From: Colwellia sp. Arc7-635
GTDB taxonomy: Bacteria; Pseudomonadota; Gammaproteobacteria; Enterobacterales; Alteromonadaceae
Direction of reading: 5' to 3'
Assembly: GCF_003971255.1 (NCBI RefSeq)
Contig: NZ_CP034660.1
Coordinates: forward strand, 3,286,001-3,350,000
Length of the DNA: 64,000 nucleotides
Positions within the stretch are counted from its first letter, which is position 1; every line of letters begins with the position of its first letter. A program made the translations under genes and the position numbers. Under the pieces are notes generated by a model. It made no database searches and was not told the origin of the DNA. It was given only the letters and a program-made list of their open reading frames with translations. Of the stretch, positions 17,220 through 30,172 are shown piece after piece.

Positions 17220-18167
17220 TTAAGGTGTCATTTGCTCTTGATCAGCGCCTTCTTTTTCAATCACTTCTGGGATTAAGTCTTCTTTTGAAATACCTAATGC
17301 CAAAGCCACCGAACTAGCAACGTAAACTGATGAGTAAGTACCAACAAATACACCTAATAGTAATGCTGTTGCAAAACCATGTATTAGTGCACCACCTTGA
17401 AAGAACAAAGCTGCAAGTACTAATAACGTAGTAATTGAGGTAATAACCGTACGAGACAATGTCTGCGTTAACGAGATATTGATGATATCTTCAGAAGTAC
17501 CCACACGCACTTTTCTGAAGTTTTCTCGAATACGATCCGAGACTACAATAGTATCGTTTAGGGAGTAACCTATCACCGCCAAGATTGCCGCAAGTACCGT
17601 TAAGTCAAATTCAAGTTGTAAGAACGAGAACAAACCTAACGTTAGCAATACATCATGAAACAACGCAAAGACTGAACCTAAAGCGAAGCGCCACTCAAAG
17701 CGAAAGGCAACATAAACCAAAATACAGATCAGCGCTGTTAGCATGGCTAAACCGCCTTGCTCTGCTAGTTCATCACCAACACTTGCACCAACATACTCAA
17801 TACGACGCATGTCAATTGTTTGCCCTGTGCCTGATTGTAAAATATCAAGTACTTGGTTACCCAGCATATCGGCTTTAACGTTTTCACGTGTTGCTAAACG
17901 GATCACAACATCGCGGCTTGAGCCGTAAAGTTGCACAACTGCATCATCGTAACCGTTGGTATCCATAAGACTACGAATTTTATTCAAATCAGCAGCTTGT
18001 TCAAAACCAACTTCAATTAACGTACCACCGGTAAAATCTAAACCGAAGTTAAGTTTATTAGTCGCCAATGAAACAACCGACGCTAGCATAAGCACAATAC
18101 TCAGTAGCAAGGCAGCCTTACGGTAACTCATAAAGGCAACAGTATTTTTTAATTGTAAAATTTGCAT
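17220..18167 (-). CDS. secF: Protein translocase subunit SecF
   Basis: 315 aa, six predicted membrane helices with a large periplasmic loop after the first (about 35-130). Typical motifs are NFGLDFTGGTLIEV, VGASVGDELAEQGG, YSLNDTIVVSDRIREN and the C-terminal TLLVLAALFFQGG. With SecD and YajC it assists SecYEG-mediated export using the proton gradient. It follows secD by 12 bp in the queA-tgt-yajC-secDF cluster. Confidence 0.97.
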   Translation of the reverse strand: MQILQLKNTVAFMSYRKAALLLSIVLMLASVVSLATNKLNFGLDFTGGTLIEVGFEQAADLNKIRSLMDTNGYDDAVVQLYGSSRDVVIRLATRENVKADMLGNQVLDILQSGTGQTIDMRRIEYVGASVGDELAEQGGLAMLTALICILVYVAFRFEWRFALGSVFALFHDVLLTLGLFSFLQLEFDLTVLAAILAVIGYSLNDTIVVSDRIRENFRKVRVGTSEDIINISLTQTLSRTVITSITTLLVLAALFFQGGALIHGFATALLLGVFVGTYSSVYVASSVALALGISKEDLIPEVIEKEGADQEQMTP

Positions 18168-18179
18168 AATATTGAAGCC

Positions 18180-20027
18180 CTATATAGACAATTTGTCGAG
18201 ACGTTTACCGCCCCAAACAGCGTTTACAACCGTACGAGTACCAACAACAGCGGTAAACATAGAGGTAAGAATACCAATTGATAATGTTATCGCGAAGCCT
18301 TTAACTGGCCCTGTACCGATAGCAAATAATATCAAGGCTGCAATTAATGTCGTGATGTTCGCATCAATAATGGTTGAGAATGCGGCATCATAACCTTGAT
18401 GAATTGATTGTTGAATCGACTTACCTTCACGCATTTCTTCTCGAATACGCTCAAAAATAAGTACGTTAGCATCAACAGCCATACCAACAGTTAATACAAT
18501 ACCGGCCATACCTGGTAACGATAATGTCGCACCTGGGATCATCGACATTATGCCAACAATTAACACTAAGTTAGCACCAAGCGCTAAGTTAGCTACCACA
18601 CCAAAGGCACGGTAATAAATCAACATGAATAAGAACACTAAGCCAAAACCAAGCATAATAGCTTGGAAGCCTAATCTAACATTCTCAGCACCTAACGTTG
18701 GACCAACCGTACGCTCTTCAACAATTTGAATAGGCGCAATCAAAGCACCCGCTCTTAGCAATAATGCTAAGTTATGCGCTTCTGCTTGGCTGCCTGCACC
18801 GGTAATACGGAAAGTTTTACCTAAACGAGCCTGAATAGTTGCAACACTGATAACTTCTTCAATTTTTTCGAAAATTGTATTACCTTCAGCGTCAACACGA
18901 TCCGTTGGCTTGTATTCAATAAATACCGTCGCCATTGGTTTACCAATATTACTTTTAGTGCTGTTAAGCATTTTACTGCCACCAGCAGAATCTAGCGTAA
19001 TATTAACCTGAGGACGGCTATATTCATCAAAACTTGAACCGGCATCGACAATATGATCACCGGTTAGCATTACACGTTTTTTCAATAATACTGGTTGACC
19101 GTTACGTTCTTTTAATAACTGAGAACTACCCGGTACACGACCATTAAGCGCAGCACTTAAGTCACCCTCAGTATCAACTAAACGAAATTCAATGGTAGCA
19201 GTCGCATTTAAAATTTCTTTTGCTTTAGCTGTGTCTTGTACACCTGGTAATTCGATAACAATGTGTTTTTGACCTTGGCGCTGCACTAGTGGCTCAGCTA
19301 CACCTAGTTCATTCACACGGTTACGAATAATAGTAATATTTTGTTGTAAGGCGTATTCACGTGTTTCTTTTAATTTTTGTTCAGTCATTTGGGCTGATAA
19401 CGTTAAGTTACCCTCATCACTAACAAATAATAAATCACGGTTAAGTTTTTCTAGGAAATTTTCAGCATTAGCTAAATCTTCAGCATTACGAAATTGTACC
19501 GTAATCGCTTCGTTAACTTTCTTAACTGAACGGTAACGAATTTTTTCGCCACGTAAACCCGTACGAAAATCATCAATAAGACTTTCTTGCGCCTTGTTGA
19601 TGGCTTCTTTCATATTAACTTCCATTAAGAAGCTAACACCACCACTTAAATCTAAACCTAACTTCATTGGCGTGCCGCCAATCGTTGCTAACCATGAAGG
19701 CGTTGCAGGAGTCAGGTTTAAGGCAACTGAGAATTCATCACCCATGTTGTCATCAAGTATGTCACGCGCGCGTAATTGTTGCTCAGTATCGCTAAATCGA
19801 GCCAATATTTGGCCACCTTCCATAACAATACTTGCGTAAGAAATTTTCTCTCCATCTAAATGAGATTTGACCACATCTAACGTCACCGCATCTGCTTCTA
19901 TACCGCGTAAACCAGAAATTTGCACAGCTGGATCATTAGGATATAAATTTGGCAGAGCATAGACTGCACCAATAGCGACTATAAATAGCACCATCAATGT
20001 CTTCCATAATGGATATTTGTTTAACAC
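18180..20027 (-). CDS. secD: Protein translocase subunit SecD
   Basis: 615 aa, the usual length. The N-terminal helix (about 10-28), the P1 periplasmic domain with [14 protein letters not shown], the ELPGVQD motif and the six-helix C-terminal part with [17 protein letters not shown] are all present. It works with SecF in late steps of Sec export. A terminator-like hairpin separates yajC from secD, so some independent secD transcription is possible. Confidence 0.97.
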   Translation of the reverse strand: MLNKYPLWKTLMVLFIVAIGAVYALPNLYPNDPAVQISGLRGIEADAVTLDVVKSHLDGEKISYASIVMEGGQILARFSDTEQQLRARDILDDNMGDEFSVALNLTPATPSWLATIGGTPMKLGLDLSGGVSFLMEVNMKEAINKAQESLIDDFRTGLRGEKIRYRSVKKVNEAITVQFRNAEDLANAENFLEKLNRDLLFVSDEGNLTLSAQMTEQKLKETREYALQQNITIIRNRVNELGVAEPLVQRQGQKHIVIELPGVQDTAKAKEILNATATIEFRLVDTEGDLSAALNGRVPGSSQLLKERNGQPVLLKKRVMLTGDHIVDAGSSFDEYSRPQVNITLDSAGGSKMLNSTKSNIGKPMATVFIEYKPTDRVDAEGNTIFEKIEEVISVATIQARLGKTFRITGAGSQAEAHNLALLLRAGALIAPIQIVEERTVGPTLGAENVRLGFQAIMLGFGLVFLFMLIYYRAFGVVANLALGANLVLIVGIMSMIPGATLSLPGMAGIVLTVGMAVDANVLIFERIREEMREGKSIQQSIHQGYDAAFSTIIDANITTLIAALILFAIGTGPVKGFAITLSIGILTSMFTAVVGTRTVVNAVWGGKRLDKLSI

Positions 20028-20174
20028 AATATCACCCTATTTTCTTTTAAATCACACGAGAACACTTAAATAAGTACCAGCGCGTAAGTTTGTTATATTT
20101 TTATTATTGCTATAAGAAAGTGCATCATTGAACAATGTCATGATGCACCTTAGAAGCTGCTATAGCTAAAAAGC

Positions 20175-20197
20175 AAAAAGTCTCTTTACAGAGACTT
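20175..20197 (-). terminator. Terminator-like hairpin at the end of yajC
   Basis: On the minus strand AAGTCTCT-GTAA-AGAGACTT is followed by TTTGCTTTTT. The loop contains the yajC stop codon. It would partly separate yajC from secD, which starts 158 bp further on. Confidence 0.6.
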
Positions 20198-20521
20198 CAT
20201 TGTGCCTTTTGGTAATACAGCATTTATCGCGCCTTTTTGTACTGTTACTTCAGTACCTTCAGCGATGCTGACAACGATAAAGTCTTTTTCGTCAGAAACT
20301 TTAACAATTTTACCAACGATGCCGCCTTGAGTTAGCACTTCATCACCTTTTGATAATTCAGACATCAAGCTTTTGTGCTCTTTTACACGCTTAGCTTGTG
20401 GACGATAAATCATAAAGTAAAACACTAAGCCAAATACTGCTAGCATAATTAACATTGACATACCGTCTGCTCCTTGAGCGGGACCTGCAGCAGCGTGGGC
20501 TTGACTAATAAATAAACTCAT
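20186..20521 (-). CDS. yajC: Sec translocon accessory protein YajC
   Basis: 111 aa: one membrane helix (about 22-42) ending in YRPQAKR, then a cytoplasmic domain with KGDEVLTQGGIVGKIVK. It is an auxiliary subunit of SecDF. Conserved position between tgt and secD. Confidence 0.96.
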   Translation of the reverse strand: MSLFISQAHAAAGPAQGADGMSMLIMLAVFGLVFYFMIYRPQAKRVKEHKSLMSELSKGDEVLTQGGIVGKIVKVSDEKDFIVVSIAEGTEVTVQKGAINAVLPKGTMKSL

Positions 20522-20582
20522 AAATTCCTCTTATTATTTCTTCTAATTGATTTTTATAAAATGGTGAAGTTGAAACTGTTAT

Positions 20583-21797
<1,215 letters not shown>

Positions 21798-21830
21798 TTA
21801 GCGGCGAATCATCGCTCACTCTTATTTAAT

Positions 21831-22892
21831 TTATCTATTGTCTGCGCAATGCGCTTTCTTTGTTAGCAACATAGCATCACCATAACTAAAAAAGCGATAT
21901 TGCTCCGCAACGGCATGCTGATAAGCGGCCATAATATTATCATAACCAGAAAACGCACTGACTAACATCAGTAATGTTGACTCTGATAGGTGAAAATTGG
22001 TAATTAAGGCATCAACAATTTGAAATTCATAACCTGGGGTAATAAATATATCCGTGTCGCCATAAAATTCACCAAACGCTTTACCCTGATCTTTAGCTAT
22101 TTTTGCGGCACTTTCTAATGAACGCACTGAAGTTGTTCCCACAGCAATAACTCTGCCGCCATTAGCTTTAGTGTGCTGTATTTGCTCGACAACACTTGAC
22201 GGTACTTCAACATATTCTGCATGCATAATATGGTCAGCAATTTCATCAACCTTAACGGGCTGAAATGTGCCGGCTCCAACATGCAAGGTGACAAAGGCAA
22301 AATCAACACCTTTGGCTTTAAGTTTTGCCATTAGCTCATCGTCAAAATGTAAACCTGCGGTTGGTGCTGCTACCGCACCAGGCTTCTCATTATAAACTGT
22401 TTGATAACGCTCACGGTCGCTGTCTTCATCAGGGCGATCAATATAAGGAGGTAATGGCATATGGCCAATATCATCTAATATTGATAATACGGTTTGTTCG
22501 CCATGAAATTTAAGTTCAAACAAGGCATCGTGTCTGGCTACCATGGTCGCTTTAACTTTACCTTCTAATAGTATTTCACTACCGGCTTTGGGTGATTTGC
22601 TACAACGAATGTGTGCTAAAACACTATGTTCATCGAGTAAGCGTTCAACTAACACTTCTAGTTTACCGCCACTGGCTTTTTGTCCAAACATACGCGCCGG
22701 AATAACACGGGTGTTATTGAAAACCAGTAAATCGCCGGCATTAACATGATCAATAAGATCAGTAAAAGTCTCATCCTTACATTCACCGCTATCACCATTT
22801 AAGGTCATTAAACGGCTGGCTGAACGGTTCGCTTTCGGGTATCGAGCAATAAGCTCTTCAGGTAATTCAAATGAAAAATCGGCTACGCGCAT
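21831..22892 (-). CDS. queA: S-adenosylmethionine:tRNA ribosyltransferase-isomerase
   Basis: 353 aa. It forms epoxyqueuosine in tRNA from preQ1 using the ribosyl part of S-adenosylmethionine. Family motifs are [49 protein letters not shown] and [17 protein letters not shown]. First gene of the queA-tgt-yajC-secDF cluster. Confidence 0.97.
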   Translation of the reverse strand: MRVADFSFELPEELIARYPKANRSASRLMTLNGDSGECKDETFTDLIDHVNAGDLLVFNNTRVIPARMFGQKASGGKLEVLVERLLDEHSVLAHIRCSKSPKAGSEILLEGKVKATMVARHDALFELKFHGEQTVLSILDDIGHMPLPPYIDRPDEDSDRERYQTVYNEKPGAVAAPTAGLHFDDELMAKLKAKGVDFAFVTLHVGAGTFQPVKVDEIADHIMHAEYVEVPSSVVEQIQHTKANGGRVIAVGTTSVRSLESAAKIAKDQGKAFGEFYGDTDIFITPGYEFQIVDALITNFHLSESTLLMLVSAFSGYDNIMAAYQHAVAEQYRFFSYGDAMLLTKKAHCADNR

Positions 22893-23115
22893 GGTAAATA
22901 AACTAGTTTAAAGATGAAAAAACGCGTAATTTTAGTGCTGCACGGCACGAATAGCAAGCATTAACTTGTAAAACTGAGCTTGAGTAAAGCGCGAAAATAA
23001 GTGATATGAACCCAGACAGTATCACGAAAATTAATAGTGACTATAATATAAAAACAATCACCTAAAAACACTATTTTGGCGTATGCTGAAATCAAACACT
23101 TTGTTGGGTAAACTC

Positions 23116-24846
23116 ATGAAAAATCTTGCTTTCGCCATAGCTAAAACGATTATTAACGGTTTCGAGCGTCATATTTATCTTTATAGTGAAATCACCCAGA
23201 CGGCAAAACAGCGTTTTGAGCAATATCGCTGGCACGACATACAGGTTGCAGCTAAAGCACGTACTGACTTTTATGATCAACGTATAGAAGAAACCTTGGA
23301 CACCATCAAACAAGGTTTTTTTATCACCACATTAGATGATGAACTTTGGCAGCATGTAAAAACCTCCTATATAGAGCTATTGAACTTACATCCACAACCC
23401 GAGTTGGCCGAAAGTTTTTATAATTCAGTTTTTTGTCACCTTTTTGAACGAAAGTATTATCACAACGCCTATATTTTTGTGCAGTCAACAGCCACACGCT
23501 TAGACAACCTGCCGACACCCAAAATATTCACCAGCTATCATCCTGCTGAGCATGGGCTTTTTCAAACGATTACTCGCATCATCAAGAGCCAAAATTTTTC
23601 TTTACCTTTTGCGCATTTGAAAAAAGACATCAACACCTTAATTGCTAAGTTCCGCCAACAAGCACATAAAACACGCTATCAATTATCCGATTTACAATTT
23701 GATATCTTAGATTCCGTTTTTTATCGTAATAAAGGCGCATACATTATCGGTCGAATTATTTCTCCGGCCGGTGAAACCCCTTTTATTATTTCGCTACTTA
23801 ATACAGAGAAAGATGGGTTATTTATCGATGCCTTGATCACTGAAAGCGAAAATATGGCGGTTGTGTTTGGTTTTGCCCGCGCCTACTTTTTTGTAGATTG
23901 TCAGCATCCTCATGCTTTAGTTGATTTTCTAAATCGCTTAATTCCACATAAAACCCGTGCTGATTTATATTCTGCGATTGGCTTTCATAAGCAAGGGAAA
24001 ACCCAGTTTTATCGCGATTTTTTAAATCACCTTGATAACAGTGACGATAAGTTAGTACTCGCTCCCGGTATTAAAGGTATGGTGATGTCAGTATTTACCC
24101 TACCATCTTACCCTTATGTTTTTAAAATTATTAAAGATAAATTCTCTCCTAGCAAAAACATGACCCGAGCTGATGTTAAAGGTAAATATCGCTTGGTAAA
24201 ACTGCACGATCGGGTTGGAAGAATGGCCGACACTATGGAGTATTCTGAAGTTGCTTTCCCTAAAGAACGTTTCAGTGAAGAATTACTGGACGAACTTAAT
24301 ACGGTAGCCCCATCATTACTGCGCTATGAAAATAACCTAGTGATCATTAAGCACATGTATATAGAGCGCAAAATGACACCACTGAACTTATATCTAATAG
24401 AGGCGAGTGACGATGAAGTTGATAATGCGATGTACGGTTATGGTAAAGCAATCAAGCAATTAATTGCCGCCAATATATTCCCAGGCGATATGTTACTGAA
24501 AAATTTTGGTGTTACCCGCCACGGTCGAGTCATCTTTTATGACTATGATGAAATCACTTATATGAATGAAGTTAAATTTCGCGTTAAGCCACAGCCGATG
24601 ACTGAGGAACAAATTTACGCCGCTGAACCTTGGTACACGGTTGACCCTGGTGATGTCTTTCCAGAAGAAATAGCAACATTTGCACTTGCTAATACCCGCT
24701 TTAGAAAAGCATTTTTACGCCATCATGCCAATCTATTAGAAGCCGAGTATTGGCAAACATGCCAAACGAATGTTGCAAACGGTGTTTTCGCTGATGTTTA
24801 TCCTTATCCAGGAAAATCACGTTTTTGTCATTGGAAAACCAATTGA
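23116..24846 (+). CDS. aceK: Isocitrate dehydrogenase kinase/phosphatase
   Basis: About 576 aa from the ATG at 23116, which aligns with the family N-terminus (MKNLAFAIAKTIINGFERH); an in-frame ATG at 23083 adds 11 residues. Motifs include APGIKGMVMSVFTLPSYPYVFKIIKDKF (ATP site), EHDRVGRMADT-like HDRVGRMADTMEYSE, FPGDMLLKNFGVTRHGRVIFYDYDEI and EPWYTVDPGDVFPEE. It switches isocitrate dehydrogenase on and off to divert carbon into the glyoxylate shunt. aceA and aceB are not adjacent here, unlike in enterobacteria. Confidence 0.96.
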   Translation: MKNLAFAIAKTIINGFERHIYLYSEITQTAKQRFEQYRWHDIQVAAKARTDFYDQRIEETLDTIKQGFFITTLDDELWQHVKTSYIELLNLHPQPELAESFYNSVFCHLFERKYYHNAYIFVQSTATRLDNLPTPKIFTSYHPAEHGLFQTITRIIKSQNFSLPFAHLKKDINTLIAKFRQQAHKTRYQLSDLQFDILDSVFYRNKGAYIIGRIISPAGETPFIISLLNTEKDGLFIDALITESENMAVVFGFARAYFFVDCQHPHALVDFLNRLIPHKTRADLYSAIGFHKQGKTQFYRDFLNHLDNSDDKLVLAPGIKGMVMSVFTLPSYPYVFKIIKDKFSPSKNMTRADVKGKYRLVKLHDRVGRMADTMEYSEVAFPKERFSEELLDELNTVAPSLLRYENNLVIIKHMYIERKMTPLNLYLIEASDDEVDNAMYGYGKAIKQLIAANIFPGDMLLKNFGVTRHGRVIFYDYDEITYMNEVKFRVKPQPMTEEQIYAAEPWYTVDPGDVFPEEIATFALANTRFRKAFLRHHANLLEAEYWQTCQTNVANGVFADVYPYPGKSRFCHWKTN

Positions 24847-24942
24847 GCTGGCTATAAAAGCAACAAAAATAAGCTTTTAACGAAAATAGACAGCAAATAT
24901 GCTGTTTATTTAGCCGAACAGTCATTTATTTAAAATTTACGC

Positions 24943-24970
24943 TTTACCTTTGGTCGCGCATCAGTATAAT
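24943..24970 (+). promoter_or_regulatory. Promoter of tRNA-Trp
   Basis: TTTACC (24943-24948), a 16-bp spacer and TATAAT (24965-24970) lie 13 bp before the tRNA. Confidence 0.6.
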
Positions 24971-24983
24971 TCGAATCTGTTGC

Positions 24984-25060
24984 AGGGGTGTAGTTCCAAT
25001 TGGTAGAACAGCGGTCTCCAAAACCGACGGTTGGGAGTTCGAATCTCTCCACCCCTGCCA
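24984..25060 (+). tRNA. tRNA-Trp (anticodon CCA)
   Basis: A complete cloverleaf: acceptor AGGGGTG/CACCCCT with discriminator G and an encoded CCA. The anticodon loop TCTCCAA carries anticodon CCA. The T arm GGGAGTTCGAATCTCTC is canonical. It stands alone, with its own promoter. Confidence 0.97.
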
Positions 25061-25207
25061 TTTTCTTTTCTCATATATATTTCTGTATATGAGCTTTCAC
25101 TAAAAATTTGTTAACTATTTTTCAATTAGCAATTTTAGTAAATTCTAGTTTTTCCCGCTTTAAAATTCTGTCATGATAGTCGTGATTATAACCATACCTA
25201 AAATGAT

Positions 25208-25669
25208 ATGAGCATTAACAAAAGACAATTTACTTTATTACAAGCCATGGGTATTACTGTTTGGCAAAGGCGAGAATTATCTAACCATAGTTCACCATTA
25301 GCAGTGCCTGATAATAAAGTGTTGAGCTCCGAACAAGTTAATGTCAGCACTGATGAAAATACCACACAAACGTCATCAGCCGAAAAACAGCAACCACCTC
25401 TACATAGCGTTATTGTTATAGATCTAACCAGCTTACTTAAGCAACCGTTATTTAAAGACATCATAAGTTGCTTAGGTGCGAGTAGTGCCGATATATCTAT
25501 TGAGCACAATCAAATTGACCTAGGCATTATCAATTGGCAGTTTACCTCGAATGACACGATAGAATTTGATCATAACTGTTTAAAAACACCCCATTTAACT
25601 ACACTTGCCAATTCGCCAACATTAAAGAAATCATTGTGGCAAACCATAGGACACTTAAGCTCGTCATGA
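25208..25669 (+). CDS. holD: DNA polymerase III psi subunit
   Basis: 153 aa, a weakly conserved family. The N-terminal MGITVWQRRE matches the conserved LGITQW-R block that binds the clamp-loader/chi, and the C-terminal SPTLKKSLWQTIGHL matches the family's NPxxKxxLWxxI block. A poorly conserved linker (about 30-60) is longer than in E. coli. The gene overlaps rimI by four bases (ATGA), the same holD-rimI order as in enterobacteria. Confidence 0.85.
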   Translation: MSINKRQFTLLQAMGITVWQRRELSNHSSPLAVPDNKVLSSEQVNVSTDENTTQTSSAEKQQPPLHSVIVIDLTSLLKQPLFKDIISCLGASSADISIEHNQIDLGIINWQFTSNDTIEFDHNCLKTPHLTTLANSPTLKKSLWQTIGHLSSS

Positions 25670-26127
25670 ATAATAAAATAGAAACTACCTTTAGCCCTGT
25701 TACTGCAGAAAAAGTTGAAGAGTTGATGGTAATTGAACTTGCCTGTCACCCGCATCCGTGGAGCGAAAAAACCTTTCGCAGTTGTATTGGCGGACGTTAT
25801 TTCGGTGACTGCTTGAGTGTTGACAATGTCCTGGTCGGTTTTTATGTTGGTGAGCATGTTGCAGGCGAGTCTACTTTAATGGATATTTGTGTATCACCAG
25901 AGCAACAAGGTAAAGGTTACGGTAAAGTCTTGTTATTGCAATTTTTTGAAGACTGTAAAAAACTAGCCAGCAAAACTATCTTTTTAGAAGTGCGGGCAAA
26001 AAATATTAGTGCGCAAATGCTTTATATTAATCAAGGCTTCAGTGAAATATCACGTCGAACCGGCTATTACCCTAGCAATACGGGGTTTGGTTATGAAGAT
26101 GCTATTGTGATGTCGAAAAAGCTCTAA
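25666..26127 (+). CDS. rimI: Ribosomal protein bS18-alanine N-acetyltransferase
   Basis: 153 aa from the ATG at 25666, overlapping the holD stop. A GNAT acetyltransferase: HPHPWSEKTF near the N-terminus is the RimI signature, DICVSPEQQGKGYGKVLL is the acetyl-CoA-binding V/IxxxxRGxGxG-type motif, and EVRAKNISAQMLYINQGF precedes the C-terminal strand. It acetylates the N-terminus of ribosomal protein S18. Confidence 0.94.
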   Translation: MNNKIETTFSPVTAEKVEELMVIELACHPHPWSEKTFRSCIGGRYFGDCLSVDNVLVGFYVGEHVAGESTLMDICVSPEQQGKGYGKVLLLQFFEDCKKLASKTIFLEVRAKNISAQMLYINQGFSEISRRTGYYPSNTGFGYEDAIVMSKKL

Positions 26128-26172
26128 TCCCCCCTGCCTAATTAGTCTGCTGACTAAAAAACAGTGGATAAT

Positions 26173-26200
26173 AAAAAGCAAACCTGATGGTTTGCTTTTT
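26173..26200. terminator. Bidirectional terminator between rimI and napC
   Basis: AAAAAGCAAACC-TGAT-GGTTTGCTTTTT forms a 12-bp stem with A/T tails on both sides. It can serve both convergent transcripts. Confidence 0.85.
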
Positions 26201-26250
26201 TAGTTTTATAACTATTTTTTATCTTCGTCGCAAACGAATTAATCCGAACA

Positions 26251-26826
26251 CTACCAGTTTTCAACACCTTTCATGTCAGGTAATTCGTGAGCAATACCTT
26301 TATGACAGTCAATACAGGTTTTTTCACCTGATGCCAAAGCGTCTGAGTGCATTTTAACACTGCGGTTACCTTGCTCAGAGAAGTCCATATATTCAAAGTT
26401 ATGACAGTTACGACATTCTAATGAATCGTTTTCTTTCATGCGTTTCCATTCACGTTCTGCCATAGAACGGCGATGATCTACAAACTCTTCTCGTGTATCG
26501 ATAACGCCCGTCAACATGCCCCAAACTTCTTTACTGGCAGCAATTTTACGTACTATCTTATCAGTCCATTTTTTAGGCACATGACAATCAGGACATGTGG
26601 CACGTACACCAGAGCGATTAGCATAATGAATGGTTTCACGATATTCCTGATAAACATTATCTTGCATTTCATGACAGCCAATACAAAACTCTTCAGTATT
26701 TGTCACTTCTAATGCGGTATTAAAACCACCCCAGAAAATAATCCCACCAGCAAAACCAATGGCTAAAATAAACCACATTGCGGCACTACTGGGCGACTTT
26801 AAAAACGTCCATAAACTTTTTAGCAT
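26251..26826 (-). CDS. napC: Cytochrome c NapC/NirT, quinol dehydrogenase for nitrate reductase
   Basis: 191 aa. One N-terminal membrane anchor (about 16-36) and four heme c motifs: CIGCH (48), CPDCH (78), CRNCH (138), CIDCH (171). It takes electrons from menaquinol/ubiquinol to NapB/NapA in the periplasm. Last gene of the nap operon. Confidence 0.96.
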   Translation of the reverse strand: MLKSLWTFLKSPSSAAMWFILAIGFAGGIIFWGGFNTALEVTNTEEFCIGCHEMQDNVYQEYRETIHYANRSGVRATCPDCHVPKKWTDKIVRKIAASKEVWGMLTGVIDTREEFVDHRRSMAEREWKRMKENDSLECRNCHNFEYMDFSEQGNRSVKMHSDALASGEKTCIDCHKGIAHELPDMKGVENW

Positions 26827-26852
26827 TTTAATCCCCTTAACATGGCAGCAAC

Positions 26853-27311
26853 TTACTCATTGCCCAGTGATTCAACCGGTTCAAAGGTATTGTCAACCAA
26901 TGGCGCTGCATCAGCCTGTGTAACATGGCATTGCACACAAAAATAACGACGAGGAGAAACATCTGATAGCGTTTTACCATCGCGAGTTTCAAAATGCGTT
27001 AAGCTAATTTTCGTAGCGCCAGTTTCTGCCGCGTGCTTCCAGCTGTGACAGCTCAAACATTTATTGCTATTCAAATCTATACGATAGCCTCGTGTTTGAT
27101 GAGGAATAACTGGTGGTTGATGGACATAGTTACGTGCAATAGGATTTTTATCCTTAATCACTCGTTTTAGTTTTTCAGCCGTGCGTGTTTCATCAATGGT
27201 TGCCGCACCACGAATAGTGGCTAAGCCACCTGGGTTCACTGTTTCTTGCGCTATAGTTGTCACCGTAATCGCTAAAGCAGTAACAGCAACTAATAAAGAT
27301 AATAATTTCAT
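26853..27311 (-). CDS. napB: Diheme cytochrome c subunit of periplasmic nitrate reductase
   Basis: 152 aa from the ATG at 27311, preceded by GGAGAG; an in-frame ATG at 27335 is less likely. It has a signal peptide (about 1-21), the [12 protein letters not shown] motif of NapB, and two heme c sites, CLSCH and CVQCH. It passes electrons to NapA. Confidence 0.95.
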   Translation of the reverse strand: MKLLSLLVAVTALAITVTTIAQETVNPGGLATIRGAATIDETRTAEKLKRVIKDKNPIARNYVHQPPVIPHQTRGYRIDLNSNKCLSCHSWKHAAETGATKISLTHFETRDGKTLSDVSPRRYFCVQCHVTQADAAPLVDNTFEPVESLGNE

Positions 27312-27365
27312 TTTCTCTCTCCAACGCATCGACAATAAAAAATACCGATGCGTAAATTACTTAAA

Positions 27366-29855
27366 TTAAGCTTTCTTAACTTTAACCGCACATTTTTTAT
27401 AATCAGTTTGTTTTGATAGTGGGTCAGTCGCATCTAAAGTTAACTTATTGACTAATTGCTTTGCATCAAACCAAGGCATAAACACTAAACCTCTTGGCGG
27501 TCGGTTACGGCCTCTGGTTTCAACACGTGATTCCACCTCTCCTCGACGAGATTCCATTAGTACCTTGTCGCCTCGGCGTAAGTTACGTTCTCTGGCATCA
27601 TCTGGGTGCATAAAAATCACGGCATCAGGGAAGGCTTTATGTAACTCTGGTACACGTGAGGTCATTGAACCTGAATGCCAATGCTCAAGTACACGTCCGG
27701 TACTTAGCCATAGGTTATATTCTTCGTCAGGTGATTCAGCCGCTGGTTCGTAAGGCAAAGCAAAAATAACCGCTTTTTTATCTTTATGACCATAAAACTG
27801 TACTTCACTACCCTTTTCAACATAAGGGTCATGACCTTCTCTGAAGCGCCATTTAGTTTCTTTACCATCAACAACAGGCCATCTTAAGCCTCGTTCTTCG
27901 TGGTATCTGTCGAACGGTGCTAAATCATGGCCATGGCCACGACCAAATTCTGCATATTCTTCAAATAAGCCTTTTTGGATATAAAAGCCAAAGTAATCAC
28001 CTTCATAGTTGGTATCACCTTTAGACTCAGACATCGGGAATTTATTCACTTTGCCGTTAGCATAAAGCACGTCATATAGGGTTTTACCTCGAAGTGATGG
28101 CTCTTTCGCAATTAACTCTTCAGGCCAAACTTCTTCGACTTTAAAGCGTTTAGAGAACTCCACTAATTGCCATAAATCAGAACGTGCATCACCTGGCGCA
28201 TTCACTTGTTGATGCCAAAACTGTGTTCTACGCTCGGCATTACCATAAGCGCCTTCTTTTTCTACCCACATAGCAGTAGGTAAGATTAAATCTGCGGCTT
28301 GTGCTGTTACGGTTGGGTAAGGGTCAGACACTACAATAAAGTTTTCTGGGTTACGATAACCAGGAATAGCTTCTTCGTTAATGTTCGCTGCCGCTTGCAT
28401 ATTGTTGTTACACATAACCCAATAAGCATTAAGTTTACCGTCTTTTAACATCCGGTTTTGCAAGGCGGCATGATAACCAGGTTTTGGCGGGATAGTACCT
28501 TCCGGTAACTTCCATATTTTTTCTGCTGTTGCTCTATGCGCTGGATTCTTAACGACTAAGTCAGCCGGTAAACGATGTGAGAAAGTACCCACTTCACGTG
28601 CTGTACCACAAGCAGAAGGTTGACCAGTTAATGAGAACGGGCTATTGCCAGGCTCAGAAATTTTACCGGTTAACAAATGCACGTTGTACATTAAGTTGTT
28701 TGCCCAAACACCACGGGTATGCTGATTAAAGCCCATGGTCCAAAAAGAAGTCACTTTAACTTTCGGATCAGCGTATAGTTTTGCCATTTCAAGCAAGTTA
28801 GCTTCTGGCACACCGGAGAGTTTTGACACTGACTCTAAAGTATAAGTACTAACAAACTTCGCGTAAGCTTCGAAACTCATAGGTTTAGACGCACCGCTAC
28901 CTGCATTTTTAGCGGCTTTTTCCAACGGGTGTGTTGGACGTAAACCGTAACCAATATCAGTAACACCTTCACGAACATTGACATGCTTTTTCATGAAGTC
29001 TTCGTTTACTGCATTGTTTTGAATGATATAGTTGGCAATATAATTCAAAATAGCTAAATCTGTTTGTGGCGTAAAAATCATGCCATTGTCAGCAAGCTCG
29101 AAGCTTCGATGCTTATAAGTAGAAAGTACATTCACTTTAACGTGTGGCGCACTTAAACGACGATCGGTCAATCGTGACCACAAGATTGGATGCATTTCCG
29201 CCATGTTTGAGCCCCAAAGCACAAAAGCATCAGCATTTTCTAAATCATCGTAACAGCCCATAGGTTCGTCAATGCCAAAGGTGCGCATAAAGCCACCAAC
29301 AGCTGAAGCCATACAATGGCGGGCATTGGGGTCAATATTATTAGTTAGAAAGCCGGCTTTCATCAACTTAGATGCAGCGTAACCTTCCCAAACGGTCCAT
29401 TGACCAGAGCCAAACATACCGACCGATGTTGGGCCTTTTTCCTTAATAGCCGTTTTAAACTTATCCGCCATCACATCAAAAGCTTTATCCCAGCTAACCG
29501 GCGTAAATTCACCTTCTTTATGATATTCACCGTCAGTCATTCTTAATAAAGGCTGCGTTAAACGGTCTTTGCCGTACATGATTTTCGATAAAAAATAGCC
29601 TTTAATACAATTTAGGCCTTTGTTTACTTCAGCTTCTGGATCGCCTTGTGTTGCGACCACTTTACCGTGTTGAGTACCGACTAATACGCTACAACCAGTG
29701 CCACAAAAACGACATGGCGCTTTGTCCCACTTAATGGTGCTTTCAGCCGAATTGGTGATCAAATTAGCCGCAGATGCTGGCACAGCAATACCGGCAGCAA
29801 CCGCAGTTGCAGCAACCGCATTCGCTTTAATAAAGTCACGTCTAGTTAACGTCAT
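27366..29855 (-). CDS. napA: Periplasmic nitrate reductase catalytic subunit
   Basis: 829 aa. Twin-arginine signal [13 protein letters not shown], [4Fe-4S] ligands Cys48, Cys51, Cys55 and Cys83, and the molybdenum ligand Cys181 in [10 protein letters not shown]. It binds bis-MGD and reduces nitrate to nitrite in the periplasm. The start overlaps the napD stop by four bases. Full length, no missing key residue. Confidence 0.97.
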   Translation of the reverse strand: MTLTRRDFIKANAVAATAVAAGIAVPASAANLITNSAESTIKWDKAPCRFCGTGCSVLVGTQHGKVVATQGDPEAEVNKGLNCIKGYFLSKIMYGKDRLTQPLLRMTDGEYHKEGEFTPVSWDKAFDVMADKFKTAIKEKGPTSVGMFGSGQWTVWEGYAASKLMKAGFLTNNIDPNARHCMASAVGGFMRTFGIDEPMGCYDDLENADAFVLWGSNMAEMHPILWSRLTDRRLSAPHVKVNVLSTYKHRSFELADNGMIFTPQTDLAILNYIANYIIQNNAVNEDFMKKHVNVREGVTDIGYGLRPTHPLEKAAKNAGSGASKPMSFEAYAKFVSTYTLESVSKLSGVPEANLLEMAKLYADPKVKVTSFWTMGFNQHTRGVWANNLMYNVHLLTGKISEPGNSPFSLTGQPSACGTAREVGTFSHRLPADLVVKNPAHRATAEKIWKLPEGTIPPKPGYHAALQNRMLKDGKLNAYWVMCNNNMQAAANINEEAIPGYRNPENFIVVSDPYPTVTAQAADLILPTAMWVEKEGAYGNAERRTQFWHQQVNAPGDARSDLWQLVEFSKRFKVEEVWPEELIAKEPSLRGKTLYDVLYANGKVNKFPMSESKGDTNYEGDYFGFYIQKGLFEEYAEFGRGHGHDLAPFDRYHEERGLRWPVVDGKETKWRFREGHDPYVEKGSEVQFYGHKDKKAVIFALPYEPAAESPDEEYNLWLSTGRVLEHWHSGSMTSRVPELHKAFPDAVIFMHPDDARERNLRRGDKVLMESRRGEVESRVETRGRNRPPRGLVFMPWFDAKQLVNKLTLDATDPLSKQTDYKKCAVKVKKA

Positions 29856-30154
29856 AATTGTTTCCCCTGATGCTGAGGTAAACCCGCATCGTTGTGATGA
29901 AATACCAGTGATGATGAGATAACACCTTCAACATTACTCATATCGGTAATGGTATTAATGATGCGCTTTGCCTGATTATTTTCGCCTTCAAGCCCTTCAA
30001 CAGTAAAAACTAAGCTGCCATTTTCGCCTTTTGCATGTATCTCAGCACCTGGGAAAACTTTCAATTTTTCAGCAACTTTATCGGATTTTTCTGGATGAGT
30101 CATAAACATAACTCCAGCTATATTCACTGGACCTTCTTCTAAAAGATTGATCAC
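29852..30154 (-). CDS. napD: NapA signal-peptide-binding chaperone
   Basis: 100 aa with the ferredoxin-like fold pattern of NapD ([43 protein letters not shown]). It binds the Tat signal of NapA to prevent early export. ATGA overlap with napA indicates translational coupling. Confidence 0.94.
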   Translation of the reverse strand: MINLLEEGPVNIAGVMFMTHPEKSDKVAEKLKVFPGAEIHAKGENGSLVFTVEGLEGENNQAKRIINTITDMSNVEGVISSSLVFHHNDAGLPQHQGKQL

Positions 30155-30172
30155 ATTACTCCCCTCTTTTTA

